From contig JBPBPL010000021.1 of assembly GCA_050954285.1 (NCBI GenBank), forward strand, positions 1-64,000: a DNA stretch of 64,000 bases. The letters are read 5' to 3'. The notes under the pieces are model-generated. The model had not been told where the DNA came from. It saw only the letters and a list, made by a program, of their open reading frames with translations, and did no database searches. Position 1 is the stretch's first letter. Each line of letters begins with the position of its first letter. Position numbers and translations under genes: made by a program. The stretch comes from Mucilaginibacter_A sp050954285 (GTDB lineage Bacteria; Bacteroidota; Bacteroidia; Sphingobacteriales; Sphingobacteriaceae). Of the stretch, positions 27,801 through 35,535 are shown piece after piece.

Positions 27801-28159
27801 TCGTTGCCGTCATCAAAAGTTAACCGTTTTAATTCGTTGGTTTTGAGGTTGAAAATATAAATATCACCATTGCCGGTTCGGGTAGAATTGAAGGCGAGGT
27901 ACTTGCCATCCGGCGAATAAACCGGCCGTGAATCATAAGCCGGATCAGAAATTAAAATATGTGCTTCGCCGCCGGCAGCGGGAACCGTCCAAATATCACC
28001 ACCGGAAGTAAAAGCAATCTCGGAACCATCCGGAGAAATGGCCGGATCAGAATAATAAGAAATCCCGGCAACTGATTTATCCGCAACAGCTTGTGCAAAA
28101 GCTGCAGGAGCAACTGCTAAAAGAAAAGCCAAACAAGCCACTTGTAGTTTTTTAGGCAT
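24887..28159 (-). CDS. Tricorn-like S41 protease with beta-propeller domains
   Basis: A large exported serine peptidase. I start it at 28159 (MPKKLQVACLAFLLAVAPAAFA, a clear signal peptide) and not at 28180. Domains in order: WD40-like PD40 repeats forming a propeller (about 25-330; repeats such as ISPDGSEIAFTS, YSPDGKYLAFNSTR), a second propeller (about 335-660), a proline-rich linker, a C1-type helical region, a PDZ domain (about 760-850; ITEIIPLSATDLAGNIHVGDYLTAVDDQP) and the S41 catalytic domain ending with VTNQHSLSDAEDFTEGYRAM, which holds the probable nucleophile Ser, then EPTGGW. About 1090 aa, the usual size. The start codon is part of a motif copy. Confidence 0.93.
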   Translation of the reverse strand: MPKKLQVACLAFLLAVAPAAFAQAVADKSVAGISYYSDPAISPDGSEIAFTSGGDIWTVPAAGGEAHILISDPAYDSRPVYSPDGKYLAFNSTRTGNGDIYIFNLKTNELKRLTFDDGNESLSAWSPDGKYIYYASTSRDISGMSDVYRVKTAGGTPMPVSQNRYMNEFFAMPSPDGKTIALNARGVASAQWWRNGSSHLDQSEIWLMKDNGTPSYQKITAGGAKELWPMWSKDGQSIYYVSDRSGAQNLWVKTVSGNPKQLTHFNNGRVLWPTLSNNGKMMVFERDFKIWKYDMASGKASEVNIVRRGAPASPGIDHQRLTAQFRNMVLSPDGKKIAFTAHGDVFVASAKEGGDALRVTKTSGNESQLAWLPNSNSLIYVSDREDAGHLYQYNFITAKEVQLTKSSEDDGGPILSPNGKLVAFIRNGKELMVLDLASRQEKTVAKGYLDRPPFSAQGSVCWSPDGKWLAYAAYGTKAFRNINVVSVLGGEAKPVSFLANTFGGNVNWSADGKYILFNTNQRTENASIARIDLVPQRPKFREDQFQQLFVEQNTSPASPVNPTAPRPTTEKILSLPDTTKKTGIKTASPKMETPEIKIVTEGIRQRLNLLPVGVNVSDQEMSKDGKQLLITASVAGQTNLYTYPLDDLSSERAVLKQLTSTPGNKNDAQFSADGHEVYYMEQGRILAVSVDSKIVRPIAVTAEMDIDFNKEKNEIFQEAWEAQNKGYYDDHFHGANWNEVRREYAPLAAGSSTPEELRRILSLMVGELNSSHSGVSGPPNPAQAATGRLGLYFDRAVYEDHGRFKITEIIPLSATDLAGNIHVGDYLTAVDDQPIQPNDDLNQLLENKVNRRVALTITSASGANSQKITVRPTNQATEKGLLYRAWVQQQRDYVKKISNGRLGYVHLVDMSEQALTQLYLDLDAENQSKEGVIVDIRNNNGGFVNAYALDVFSRKPYLTMTGRGMPAAPARTQLGQRTLELPTILVTNQHSLSDAEDFTEGYRAMKLGKVVGEPTGGWIIFTSSVTLIDGSSVRLPFSKIEDHEGKDMELHPRPVDITVSRALGEGNGKDSQLDAAAKELLQEVGTKKSR

Positions 28160-28351
28160 AAAAGAAGTATATAAATCCATTTCAGTTTAAAAACTTTTAA
28201 GATAGGTTTTTAAAGGAAATGCTGTTTGTAAAAATATTATGTTTTTATAACTGAAGATCAATGCAATTAAGCATATCAGCTATTCATCATCTGCTGAAAT
28301 TAAACCATAACCACTTTTTTGTGTTGAAGCTATAGTAAGGCAAGATTAAAA

Positions 28352-28498
28352 ATGAAAAAGACGAATTTAAAAATGTTTATGTTTGCCTTGATTGCAAGCC
28401 TGGCGTTGTCTGGTTGCGCAGTACACAATCACAGACCATCTCGGCATGACCGCGATCATCACGATCAGGATGACCACCACAAAGACGATCATTATTAA
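28352..28498 (+). CDS. Small His/Asp-rich lipoprotein, 48 aa
   Basis: A short gene with a standard lipoprotein signal: MKKTNLKMFMFALIASLALS followed by the lipobox LSGC (Cys22). The mature peptide is only 27 residues and is extremely rich in His, Asp and Arg (9 His and 8 Asp, including DHHDQDDHHKDDHY). Such a tail would be expected to bind divalent metals (Ni, Cu, Zn, Co); this is inference from composition. It is followed 47 bp later by a second His-rich exported peptide and then a strong terminator, so the two are likely one transcript. Family not recognised. Confidence 0.75.
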   Translation: MKKTNLKMFMFALIASLALSGCAVHNHRPSRHDRDHHDQDDHHKDDHY

Positions 28499-28545
28499 AA
28501 CTCTTATTAATCAATTTCGTTAAAAACAAATAAATCAAAATCAAT

Positions 28546-28680
28546 ATGAAATTTTTAAAAGTAACCGTTATCGCTCTGATTGCCGTTATGGCTTTTGGCA
28601 ATGCTGATGCACAAATGAGAAGAGGCCCGCATCATCGCCATCACCACCGTCATCATCCGCCAATGCACCACCGCCACTAA
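28546..28680 (+). CDS. Small His-rich exported peptide, 44 aa
   Basis: A signal peptide (MKFLKVTVIALIAVMAFGNADAQ) precedes a 21-residue mature peptide that is almost half His (RRGPHHRHHHRHHPPMHHRH). There is no lipobox Cys, so it should be free in the periplasm or secreted. It pairs with the His/Asp-rich lipoprotein immediately upstream and ends 13 bp before a strong bidirectional terminator. A metal-buffer or chaperone role is plausible by composition only. No family known to me. Confidence 0.72.
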   Translation: MKFLKVTVIALIAVMAFGNADAQMRRGPHHRHHHRHHPPMHHRH

Positions 28681-28693
28681 GCGTTGTATCTGC

Positions 28694-28729
28694 AAAAAAA
28701 GCCATCAGTTTTTACTGATGGCTTTTTTT
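28694..28729. terminator. Strong bidirectional terminator
   Basis: A perfect 15-bp stem, seven A then GCCATCAG (28694-28708) pairing with CTGATGGC then seven T (28715-28729), loop TTTTTA. It ends the His-rich peptide unit and the convergent glycosyltransferase-like gene. A motif copy (GATAAAAGAAGCAT) follows at 28734-28747. Confidence 0.93.
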
Positions 28730-28755
28730 ATACGATAAAAGAAGCATAGATAAAT

Positions 28756-29613
28756 TTAAACCAGCCGCTTCATTTTCCGGATCAGCTTTTCTACGGCAAA
28801 ATCCATCTTTTTTAAATAAGAAGAATGCACTTTTAAGCTGATAACTGCACAAGCATCGCCCACAGCAGGCGGCAGCAAACGCAATTGTTTAATATGCGTA
28901 CGGAAATAATAAACCAAGTGAATGCCAACGGTATCAGCATCGGTTTTTAAAGCAAAATCAGCCATAACTACTTGCTTACAATCAAAATAACTGATACTCC
29001 TACTTTTGGCTGCTAAAAAACTCCAGATAGTTTGTTCCAGCCACGGAATACCTTTTGCAACGCCTTTATTAATTACGCTGTCGTTAAGCAACTGTTCCAC
29101 AAAATCCAGTTTAAACAGGTTTTTGGGGAAATAAAAAATGCCGGTGTTAACGGTTGGGAAAATAGGAATATTAATTTTAAGCAGATCCAGCGGCGTTAAA
29201 GAATAAGCGTTTTGTGTATCAACCATAAAAACCGGCATCTCCTCCATTTTGGGCAAAACAAATTTTTTCAGAAAATAAATATCGCTGTCAATGTAAAACA
29301 CATCCCGCTCATCAAACAGCATCACATCAAATATTTTCTGTGCATAATTGGTGCTGTTCCGGTAATGCCGGCAAGCAGGATAATTGGCCAGCATCGGTTC
29401 TAACTTAGCATCACGTGCTATTTTACGGATGACTACGCTATTTTTCAGACTAAATAAAAGCTTTGCCTCATCCTCATCGGTAATGCTGCCATCTTCAAAA
29501 ATTTCCAGTAAAATTTCATCGCAAGAGTGTTGCAGAAAACTTTGCAGGCATTCTATCGAAAATTCCAGGTTTTGGTGCCCAAGCAGCGTTTTACAATGTA
29601 TCTGTTTTACCAT
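28756..29613 (-). CDS. Glycosyltransferase-like protein (GT-A fold)
   Basis: A 285-aa cytosolic-looking protein. The strongest clue is FDERDVFYIDSDIYFLKKFV (about residues 95-115): a hydrophobic strand leading into Asp-Ser-Asp, the DXD metal/nucleotide-sugar site of GT-A transferases such as the GT8 and DUF-type galactosyltransferase families. Before it lies an N-terminal strand-helix pattern, after it a segment NTGIFYFPKNLFKLDFVEQL, typical of the acceptor side, then WLEQTIWSFL and a late HLVYYF. No signal peptide. It is a single gene, convergent with the His-rich peptides. Sugar and acceptor are unknown. Confidence 0.65.
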   Translation of the reverse strand: MVKQIHCKTLLGHQNLEFSIECLQSFLQHSCDEILLEIFEDGSITDEDEAKLLFSLKNSVVIRKIARDAKLEPMLANYPACRHYRNSTNYAQKIFDVMLFDERDVFYIDSDIYFLKKFVLPKMEEMPVFMVDTQNAYSLTPLDLLKINIPIFPTVNTGIFYFPKNLFKLDFVEQLLNDSVINKGVAKGIPWLEQTIWSFLAAKSRSISYFDCKQVVMADFALKTDADTVGIHLVYYFRTHIKQLRLLPPAVGDACAVISLKVHSSYLKKMDFAVEKLIRKMKRLV

Positions 29614-29712
29614 AAACGGATTAAAATTGGATAAGATTTACGCAGCCAGTTCCTTCAGATGTAGTATTGACTCCGCCAAATGTTAGATAAAAGGTAATCG
29701 AAATTAATGATT

Positions 29713-29733
29713 AATTGCTGATAATCAGCAATT
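29713..29733. promoter_or_regulatory. 21-nt near-perfect palindrome in a 296-bp gene-free gap
   Basis: AATTGCTGAT, one central base, then ATCAGCAATT: ten-base arms with perfect symmetry. It lies in the gap 29614-29909 between the divergent glycosyltransferase-like gene and the DUF4175 operon, 177 bp before the latter. It could be an operator for a dimeric regulator or a small hairpin. The only other notable item in this gap is a motif copy with its AT-rich flank (29827-29851). Confidence 0.35.
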
Positions 29734-29909
29734 TCTACTGTTATATTTTGGTTTGAGCTTGAAGTTTTTGAACGGCTTACTCTCAAATACGATATTGTTT
29801 TCACTAAAGTTTCAATCAGTTAACGCAAATTTTAGGTGATAAAAGAAGCAGGCTAATCGCTCAGAACACTTTTACGTACAGCTTATTATTTTTATTTTTG
29901 AGTTGAAAT

Positions 29910-32900
29910 ATGATGCAATCTGGTAGCAATTACGATTTACTGCTAACCAAAATGGATGAATTCATCCGGAAGTATTACTTAAATAAGTTGCTCCGCGGGT
30001 TCATTTTTTTGGGAGCCGCACTTTTTTTCAGTTATCTAATCATCACTTTTTCAGAGTATTACGGGCATTTCAACACGTTTTTCCGTTCAGTTATTTTCTA
30101 CGGATTTATCCTTTTAAACCTTTCGCTTTTTGCCTGGCTGGTTGCGCCGTCTTTGCTGGCTTATTTTCGTTTGGGGCGATTGATTTCGCATGATCAGGCG
30201 GCAGAAATCATCGGCATGTATTTTCAGAATGTACAGGATAAATTGCTGAATACGTTGCAGTTAAAAAAAATTGCCGATCAGAATCCTGAACATAAAATTT
30301 TGATTGAAGCCAGCATCAACCAAAAAATTGCCGAACTAAAACCGGTTACTTTTTCGGCAGCTATCAAAATCAATGAAAATAAAAAGTTTTTAAAATGGGT
30401 TCTGATTCCGCTGGTGCTAATCATCACCGTTGCTTTTGTCGCACCTTCCATTATTCATGATGGCACGGAACGCATCATCAAGCACAACCAGTACTTTGCG
30501 CCCAAAGCTCCTTTTAGCTGGCATATTTTGAACAAATCGCTTTCAGTGGTTCAGGGTGAAGATTTTAAACTGAATTTAAAGTTAAGCGGCAACGAATTTC
30601 CGGAAAGCGTTTACCTCGAATCCGGCAAAAACAGCTTTAAATTAGACAAAGAAAACCTAAGCTCTTTTTACCATACTTTTTCTAACATCCAGCAAAATAT
30701 CCATTTTCATTTAGTTGGAAATGATTTTTCTTCGGAGGAATTTGAGCTTAAAGTCAACCCAAAACCTTCGTTGCTGCATTTGGACGTGAAACTGGTTTAT
30801 CCGGCTTACCTGCATAAATCCGCAGAAAATATCAGCAATGCAGGGGATTTGACTTTGCCGGAAGGAACCGTTGCCGCGTGGGAATTACACACCGAAAATA
30901 CCAGTGAGGTTTTGTTTTCGCTCAACCAGAAAAAAACGTTGCTAACGGCTGATAATGACATTTTTAAATATCAGGAAAAGTTGTTGAAATCCGGTTCTTA
31001 TGCTGTAAAACCCATCAACAATTTTGTTTCTTCTGCGGATTCTGCTGCTTATCGGATTTCGGTGATTCCAGATTTACCGCCGGTGATTTCTGCGGAGCAA
31101 AAAGCGGATTCCATAAGTTCCAAAGCATTTTATTTCAACGGAAAAATCCAGGATGATTATGGGTTTTCATCGTTAACTTTTCATTATTCGGTTCGGAATC
31201 CTTCTTTTCCGCAGAAAAATAAAACTTACAGCTTGCCAGTTAAAGCTGATTTACGGCAAACATCAGCAACGTTCTTCTATTTTTGGTCGATAAAAGAAGC
31301 ATCGCTCAATCCCGGCGATGAAGTGCTTTATTATTTTGATGTGGCCGATAATGATGGCGTGAATGGCGCGAAACACAGCAGAACGCCGGAACAAACTTTG
31401 CACATCCCAACGGAAACCGAGCAGAACAAACAGTTGGATGCGGGCTCGCAATCTGTTAAAAACAAAATGCAATCGGCCATCAAACTTTCGGCACAGGTAG
31501 AACGCGATGCACAGAAGCTGAACCGTTTATTGCTGGACAAAAAAACCCTTTCTTTTGATGAGAAAAAACAGGTGGAAGATTTGCTGCAGAAACGCCATGA
31601 ACTGGAAGATTTAGTGAAAGATATGCAGCAGGAAAACGAAAAAAACCTGTTTAACCGTCAGGAAACGAAGCAGCAGAACCAGGAAGTTTTAGAAAAACAG
31701 AAACAGATTAATAATTTGTTTAAAAACGTTTTGGATGAAAAAACCAAAGAACTGTTGAAAAATCTGGAGCAAATGTTGCAGCAAAACCAGAAAGATGAGG
31801 CGCGGGAAGATGTTTCTAAAATGCAGCTGGACAATAAATCATTGCAAAAAGAACTGGACCGGATGCTGGAATTGTACAAGCAATTGGAGTTTGACCAGAA
31901 ATTGAACCAGAACATCAACCAATTAGATAAACTGGCCGAAAAACAGCAAGCTTTGGCAGAAAAGAGTGCACAAAAGAAGCAAGACGATAATCAGCTTAAA
32001 CAAGAACAGGACGCAATTAAAAAAGAATTTCAGGACGTAAAAAAATCATTAAAAGAGCTGGAGCAAAAGAATGAGCAGCTGGAAAAAAAGAATGATTTTG
32101 AAACGCCGAAAGAGGAACAGAAAAATGCTGACGTGGAAATGGAAAAAAGCTCGGAAGAGCTGAGCAAAAATGAGCAGCAAAAAGCAGCAAAATCGCAAAA
32201 ACAAGCGGCTGATGCGATGCAGAAAATGAGCAGCAAAATGAAACAGTCGCAACAGCAAGGTGAAGAAAAAGAAACGGAACTGAACGCGCAGCAGCTTCGG
32301 GCGATTTTGAAAAGCTTGGTCACCAGTTCTTTTAACCAGGAAAAAGTGATGCAGACTTTTAAACAGTTAAGTGCATCAGATCCAGATTATGTGAACCAGA
32401 CCCAGCAACAGCAAACCATAAAAGACAACCTAAAAACAGTAGAAGATAGTTTGTTTGCTTTGAGCAAGCGCGTGCCACAGATTGAATCTACCGTGAATAA
32501 AGAGATTACATCAATCAACAATAATATCGATCAGGCAATTGCAAATTTAGGAGACAGGCGAACAGCAGAAGCTACACGCGGACAGCAATTTGCGATGACA
32601 TCCATGAACAATCTGGCTTTGATGCTGAACGAGGTGTTGGATCAATTGCAAAACATGATGAAGAACGCTAAACCAGGAAGCGGCAAAAAAAAGCAACCGT
32701 CTATGCAGCAATTGAGCCAAATGCAGCAGGAATTGAACAAAAACATGCAGAAAGCACGCCAGCAAATGCTGCAGCAGGGACAACAAGGCGAAGGAAAACC
32801 AACACAATCAGGCCAGCCACAATCTGGTATGAGTGAGCAAATGGCAAAAATGGCACGCCAGCAGGAAATGATCCGCAGGGCGCTACAAAACATTAACCAG

Positions 32901-33257
32901 CAAGAAAACAAAGATGGTAAAAGTGGGTTAGGTAACCTTAACGAGATTACTAAACAAATGGAACAAACGGAAACCGATCTCGTAAATAAGAAAATTGAAA
33001 CGGAAACGTTAATCAGGCAACAGAAAATACAAACGAGGTTGTTAGAAGCTGAGAAAGCTGCTCAGGAAAGGGATCAGGACCAAAAGCGGGAAAGCCAAGC
33101 TGGCAAAACCATCGCTCCCGGTTATCAGAAGGCATTGCAAAGCTACCAGCAATTAAAAAATAAGCAAACAGAACAGCTTATTACCATACCGCCGGATGTA
33201 AACATGTTTTATAAATCAAAAATAAAGACTTACTTTAACGAAATTAATCGCAAATAA
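29910..33257 (+). CDS. DUF4175-type membrane protein with long Gln-rich coiled coil
   Basis: A 1115-aa protein of the Bacteroidota family I know as DUF4175; its role is unsettled. Two N-terminal membrane helices (about 28-50 and 58-82) and a third near 160-185 precede an Ig-like extracytoplasmic region (about 190-520). From about 525 to 1090 the chain is a very long, charged and Gln-rich coiled coil (HELEDLVKDMQQENEKN, LEQMLQQNQKDEAR and similar heptads). Either Met1 or Met2 could be the start. It lies 2 bp ahead of an anti-sigma-type ATPase gene, forming an operon with it, ybeY and probably gpx. Motif copies at 31291 (SIKEAS) and 32431. Confidence 0.85.
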   Translation: MMQSGSNYDLLLTKMDEFIRKYYLNKLLRGFIFLGAALFFSYLIITFSEYYGHFNTFFRSVIFYGFILLNLSLFAWLVAPSLLAYFRLGRLISHDQAAEIIGMYFQNVQDKLLNTLQLKKIADQNPEHKILIEASINQKIAELKPVTFSAAIKINENKKFLKWVLIPLVLIITVAFVAPSIIHDGTERIIKHNQYFAPKAPFSWHILNKSLSVVQGEDFKLNLKLSGNEFPESVYLESGKNSFKLDKENLSSFYHTFSNIQQNIHFHLVGNDFSSEEFELKVNPKPSLLHLDVKLVYPAYLHKSAENISNAGDLTLPEGTVAAWELHTENTSEVLFSLNQKKTLLTADNDIFKYQEKLLKSGSYAVKPINNFVSSADSAAYRISVIPDLPPVISAEQKADSISSKAFYFNGKIQDDYGFSSLTFHYSVRNPSFPQKNKTYSLPVKADLRQTSATFFYFWSIKEASLNPGDEVLYYFDVADNDGVNGAKHSRTPEQTLHIPTETEQNKQLDAGSQSVKNKMQSAIKLSAQVERDAQKLNRLLLDKKTLSFDEKKQVEDLLQKRHELEDLVKDMQQENEKNLFNRQETKQQNQEVLEKQKQINNLFKNVLDEKTKELLKNLEQMLQQNQKDEAREDVSKMQLDNKSLQKELDRMLELYKQLEFDQKLNQNINQLDKLAEKQQALAEKSAQKKQDDNQLKQEQDAIKKEFQDVKKSLKELEQKNEQLEKKNDFETPKEEQKNADVEMEKSSEELSKNEQQKAAKSQKQAADAMQKMSSKMKQSQQQGEEKETELNAQQLRAILKSLVTSSFNQEKVMQTFKQLSASDPDYVNQTQQQQTIKDNLKTVEDSLFALSKRVPQIESTVNKEITSINNNIDQAIANLGDRRTAEATRGQQFAMTSMNNLALMLNEVLDQLQNMMKNAKPGSGKKKQPSMQQLSQMQQELNKNMQKARQQMLQQGQQGEGKPTQSGQPQSGMSEQMAKMARQQEMIRRALQNINQQENKDGKSGLGNLNEITKQMEQTETDLVNKKIETETLIRQQKIQTRLLEAEKAAQERDQDQKRESQAGKTIAPGYQKALQSYQQLKNKQTEQLITIPPDVNMFYKSKIKTYFNEINRK

Positions 33258-33259
33258 TA

Positions 33260-33688
33260 ATGGTGCAGCCAGTAAAAGTATCAGACGGCGAATTATATAC
33301 GCTTCAGCTTCCCTCAACAATGGAGAGTATCGCTCGCCTAGAAAACTTGGTTGAAGAAATTTCAGAACGTTATCATGTGAGTGAAGATACTTTTGCCAAT
33401 ATGATGACTTGTTTGAATGAAGCATTAATCAACGCAATCGTTCACGGAAACCAATCAGACACCAGTAAAACTGTGTTTGTAAACGCAGAAATTAAAGATC
33501 AGAAAAGAATTATCTGGACGGTAGCAGATGAAGGCCCTGGCTTTGATTACAATGATATTCCTGACCCAACGGCGCCGGAAAATCTGGAAAAACTGACTGG
33601 CCGTGGTGTTTTTATTATTAAACATCTGGCAGACCAGTTTATATTCAACGTTAGAGGAAACGAAGTAGAATTGCATTTTAAAATCTGA
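33260..33688 (+). CDS. Anti-sigma-factor-type ATP-binding protein (RsbW/SpoIIAB-like)
   Basis: A 142-aa single GHKL ATPase domain. The N box MTCLNEALINAIVHGNQ (about 47-63), the G1 box VADEGPGFDYNDIPDP (about 84-99) and the G2 box GRGVFIIKHLAD (about 112-123) are all present, as in anti-sigma kinases that phosphorylate anti-sigma-factor antagonists. No sigma factor or antagonist gene is nearby, so the partner is unknown. Start 2 bp after the DUF4175 gene and 3 bp before ybeY, so it is co-transcribed. Confidence 0.88.
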   Translation: MVQPVKVSDGELYTLQLPSTMESIARLENLVEEISERYHVSEDTFANMMTCLNEALINAIVHGNQSDTSKTVFVNAEIKDQKRIIWTVADEGPGFDYNDIPDPTAPENLEKLTGRGVFIIKHLADQFIFNVRGNEVELHFKI

Positions 33689-33691
33689 TGA

Positions 33692-34129
33692 ATGCCTGCT
33701 AAGATTAATTTTTTTACAGAAGAAATTGATTTCAAACTAAAAAATAAAAAGCAACTACGTAACTGGATCGAAGCAACTATTGTTGCTGAAAATTATGTGC
33801 TAAAAGAAGTAAATTATATTTTTTGTTCTGATGCTTATTTGCTAAAAATCAATCAGGATTATTTACAACATGATACTTACACAGATATTATCACTTTTGA
33901 TAATTCTGAAAGAGAAAATGAAGTGGTAAGCGATATTTTTATATCAATAGAAAGAGTATCCGAAAATGCTTTAACTTTCCAAATCGATAAGGTACAGGAA
34001 CTCAACCGTGTAATGATCCACGGAGCGTTGCACTTATGCGGCTATAAAGACAAATCTGTGAAAGATAAAAAGCTGATGACACAGAAGGAAAATTTTTACT
34101 TATCCCGGTTATCTGGATTAGCAAAATAA
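33692..34129 (+). CDS. ybeY: Endoribonuclease YbeY (rRNA maturation)
   Basis: YbeY is a metal-dependent endoribonuclease of 16S rRNA 3'-end processing and ribosome quality control. The family context is clear: INQDYLQHDTYTDIITFD (about 52-69) and the metal-site helix RVMIHGALHLCGYKD (about 108-122). The canonical motif is H-G-x-L-H-L-x-G-(Y/H)-D-H; here the third ligand position is not His, the sequence running GYKDKSVKDKKLM. I recall similar changes in other Bacteroidota YbeY proteins. Length 145 aa. Operonic with the ATPase gene. Confidence 0.92.
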   Translation: MPAKINFFTEEIDFKLKNKKQLRNWIEATIVAENYVLKEVNYIFCSDAYLLKINQDYLQHDTYTDIITFDNSERENEVVSDIFISIERVSENALTFQIDKVQELNRVMIHGALHLCGYKDKSVKDKKLMTQKENFYLSRLSGLAK

Positions 34130-34156
34130 GCTATCTTTACCTAAACAAAAGAAAAA

Positions 34157-34669
34157 ATGATCAAATCGCTCACTATAATCTTGGCTTTGTTGTTTTATGC
34201 ACCAAGCTCCGTTTATGATTTCAAGTTAAAAACCATTGACGGAAAAAATTTTAATCTGGCCGCTTATAAAGGTAAAAAATTGCTGATTGTGAATACAGCT
34301 TCCAAATGTGGCTTTACACCGCAATATGCTGAATTGCAAAAACTGGCCGATCAGTACAAAGATAAAGTTGTAGTAATTGGCTTTCCGGCAAATAATTTTG
34401 GCGGACAAGAACCTGGAGCTAACCTGGCTATTAAAGAATTTTGTCAAAAAAACTATGGTGTTACATTTCCGCTGAGTGAAAAAATCAGTGTAAAGGGAGA
34501 TGACATTTCTCCGTTATTCAAGTTTTTAACTACTACTGCAAATCCTGATTTCACAGGTGAAATTCAGTGGAACTTTGAGAAATTTTTGATTGATGAAAAC
34601 GGCAAATTGGTGCATCGTTTTCGTTCAAGTGTAAAACCGCTTTCTACTGAAATTACCAGCCAGTTATAA
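34157..34669 (+). CDS. Glutathione peroxidase family protein
   Basis: A thiol peroxidase of the glutathione-peroxidase fold that reduces hydroperoxides, most likely with thioredoxin in bacteria lacking glutathione. A short hydrophobic N-terminus (MIKSLTIILALLFYAPSS) suggests export. The active site is NTASKCGFTPQYAELQ with the peroxidatic Cys (about residue 50), followed by GFPANNFGGQEPG (Gln of the tetrad) and WNFEKFLID (Trp-Asn). Length 170 aa. It lies 27 bp after ybeY; an intrinsic terminator follows. Confidence 0.92.
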   Translation: MIKSLTIILALLFYAPSSVYDFKLKTIDGKNFNLAAYKGKKLLIVNTASKCGFTPQYAELQKLADQYKDKVVVIGFPANNFGGQEPGANLAIKEFCQKNYGVTFPLSEKISVKGDDISPLFKFLTTTANPDFTGEIQWNFEKFLIDENGKLVHRFRSSVKPLSTEITSQL

Positions 34670-34686
34670 AAAACTATTGTAAAAAG

Positions 34687-34716
34687 AGCTTTCTTGATTT
34701 AGGAAGGCTTTTTTTT
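34687..34716 (+). terminator. Intrinsic terminator after the peroxidase gene
   Basis: A nine-pair stem with two G-T wobbles (34687-34695 with 34701-34709), a five-base loop and a run of eight T. It overlaps the last two bases of the convergent aat gene. Confidence 0.75.
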
Positions 34717-35341
34717 ATGTCAAAAAAGTTTGAAACTTGGTCCTGCTAATCATTTTTGCACCTAACGATTCTAAGTGATCGGTATGCATCTGGCAATCAA
34801 TTAATTCATAATTTTTTTGTTGACACAAAGCAACTAAAGCTGTTTTTGAAGCATTGCTGACTTTGCTGAACATACTTTCGCCGCAGAAAATACGGGGCAT
34901 TTCTACGCCATACAAACCGCCAACCAATTGTTCATTTTGCCACACTTCTACCGAATGGGCTTTGCCTTCCTTATGTAATTCAAGATAAGCATTTTCCATG
35001 TCAGACGTAATCCAGGTTCCACGCTGCCCGGAACGAAAAACACTCGCACATGCAGTGATTACTGCTAAAAAATCCTGATTAAAAGTAACTTTAAATTCCT
35101 GGGAATCAAGCACTTTTCGCATACTTTTTGATATTTTTAGCTCCTGAGGAAACAACACAAATCTTTCGTGGGGCGAATACCACAAAATCGGTTCCTTCTT
35201 GCTATACCAAGGGAAAATTCCTTTTGCGTACGCATTCAGTAATCTCGTGGTTGATAAATCGCCGCCAATTGCTAATAATCCGTCGGGTTCTGCTAATTCA
35301 GGATCAGGAAAGATCAGTCGGTTATCCAGCTGAAAAATCAT
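34715..35341 (-). CDS. aat: Leucyl/phenylalanyl-tRNA--protein transferase
   Basis: The enzyme attaches Leu or Phe from aminoacyl-tRNA to proteins with N-terminal Arg or Lys, marking them for ClpAP degradation by the N-end rule. Family blocks seen: FPDPELAEPDGLLAIGGDLS (about 11-30), YAKGIFPWYSKKEPILWYSPHERFVLF (about 38-64), GGLYGVEMPRIFCGESMFS (about 140-158) and LIDCQMHTDHLESLGA (about 180-195). At 208 aa it is slightly short but complete. Single gene; its start is followed upstream by a gap with no clear promoter. Confidence 0.95.
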   Translation of the reverse strand: MIFQLDNRLIFPDPELAEPDGLLAIGGDLSTTRLLNAYAKGIFPWYSKKEPILWYSPHERFVLFPQELKISKSMRKVLDSQEFKVTFNQDFLAVITACASVFRSGQRGTWITSDMENAYLELHKEGKAHSVEVWQNEQLVGGLYGVEMPRIFCGESMFSKVSNASKTALVALCQQKNYELIDCQMHTDHLESLGAKMISRTKFQTFLT

Positions 35342-35473
35342 AAGTGCAACTCCAATATTATTTTCATCTGGTTTTTTACAAACTGCGTTCTTCTGGATTT
35401 TACTTCAATTTTAATGAAAATGTTTGTGGCTGTTAAAAATTTAAGTATTAATACAACCCTGCTTCTTTTATCA

Positions 35474-35520
35474 CATAAAAAAAGAGCTGCCTTGTTAAAA
35501 TTAAGACAGCTCCTTTTTTA
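35474..35520 (-). terminator. Terminator for the amidohydrolase unit
   Basis: GAGCTG (35484-35489) with CAGCTC (35507-35512), extended by CTT/AAG after one mismatch, read on the minus strand with a TTTTTTTAT tail. A motif copy (35459-35472) immediately follows in that direction. The rest of the gap 35342-35535 shows no gene. Confidence 0.8.
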
Positions 35521-35535
35521 TAACAAATCTTCCAA

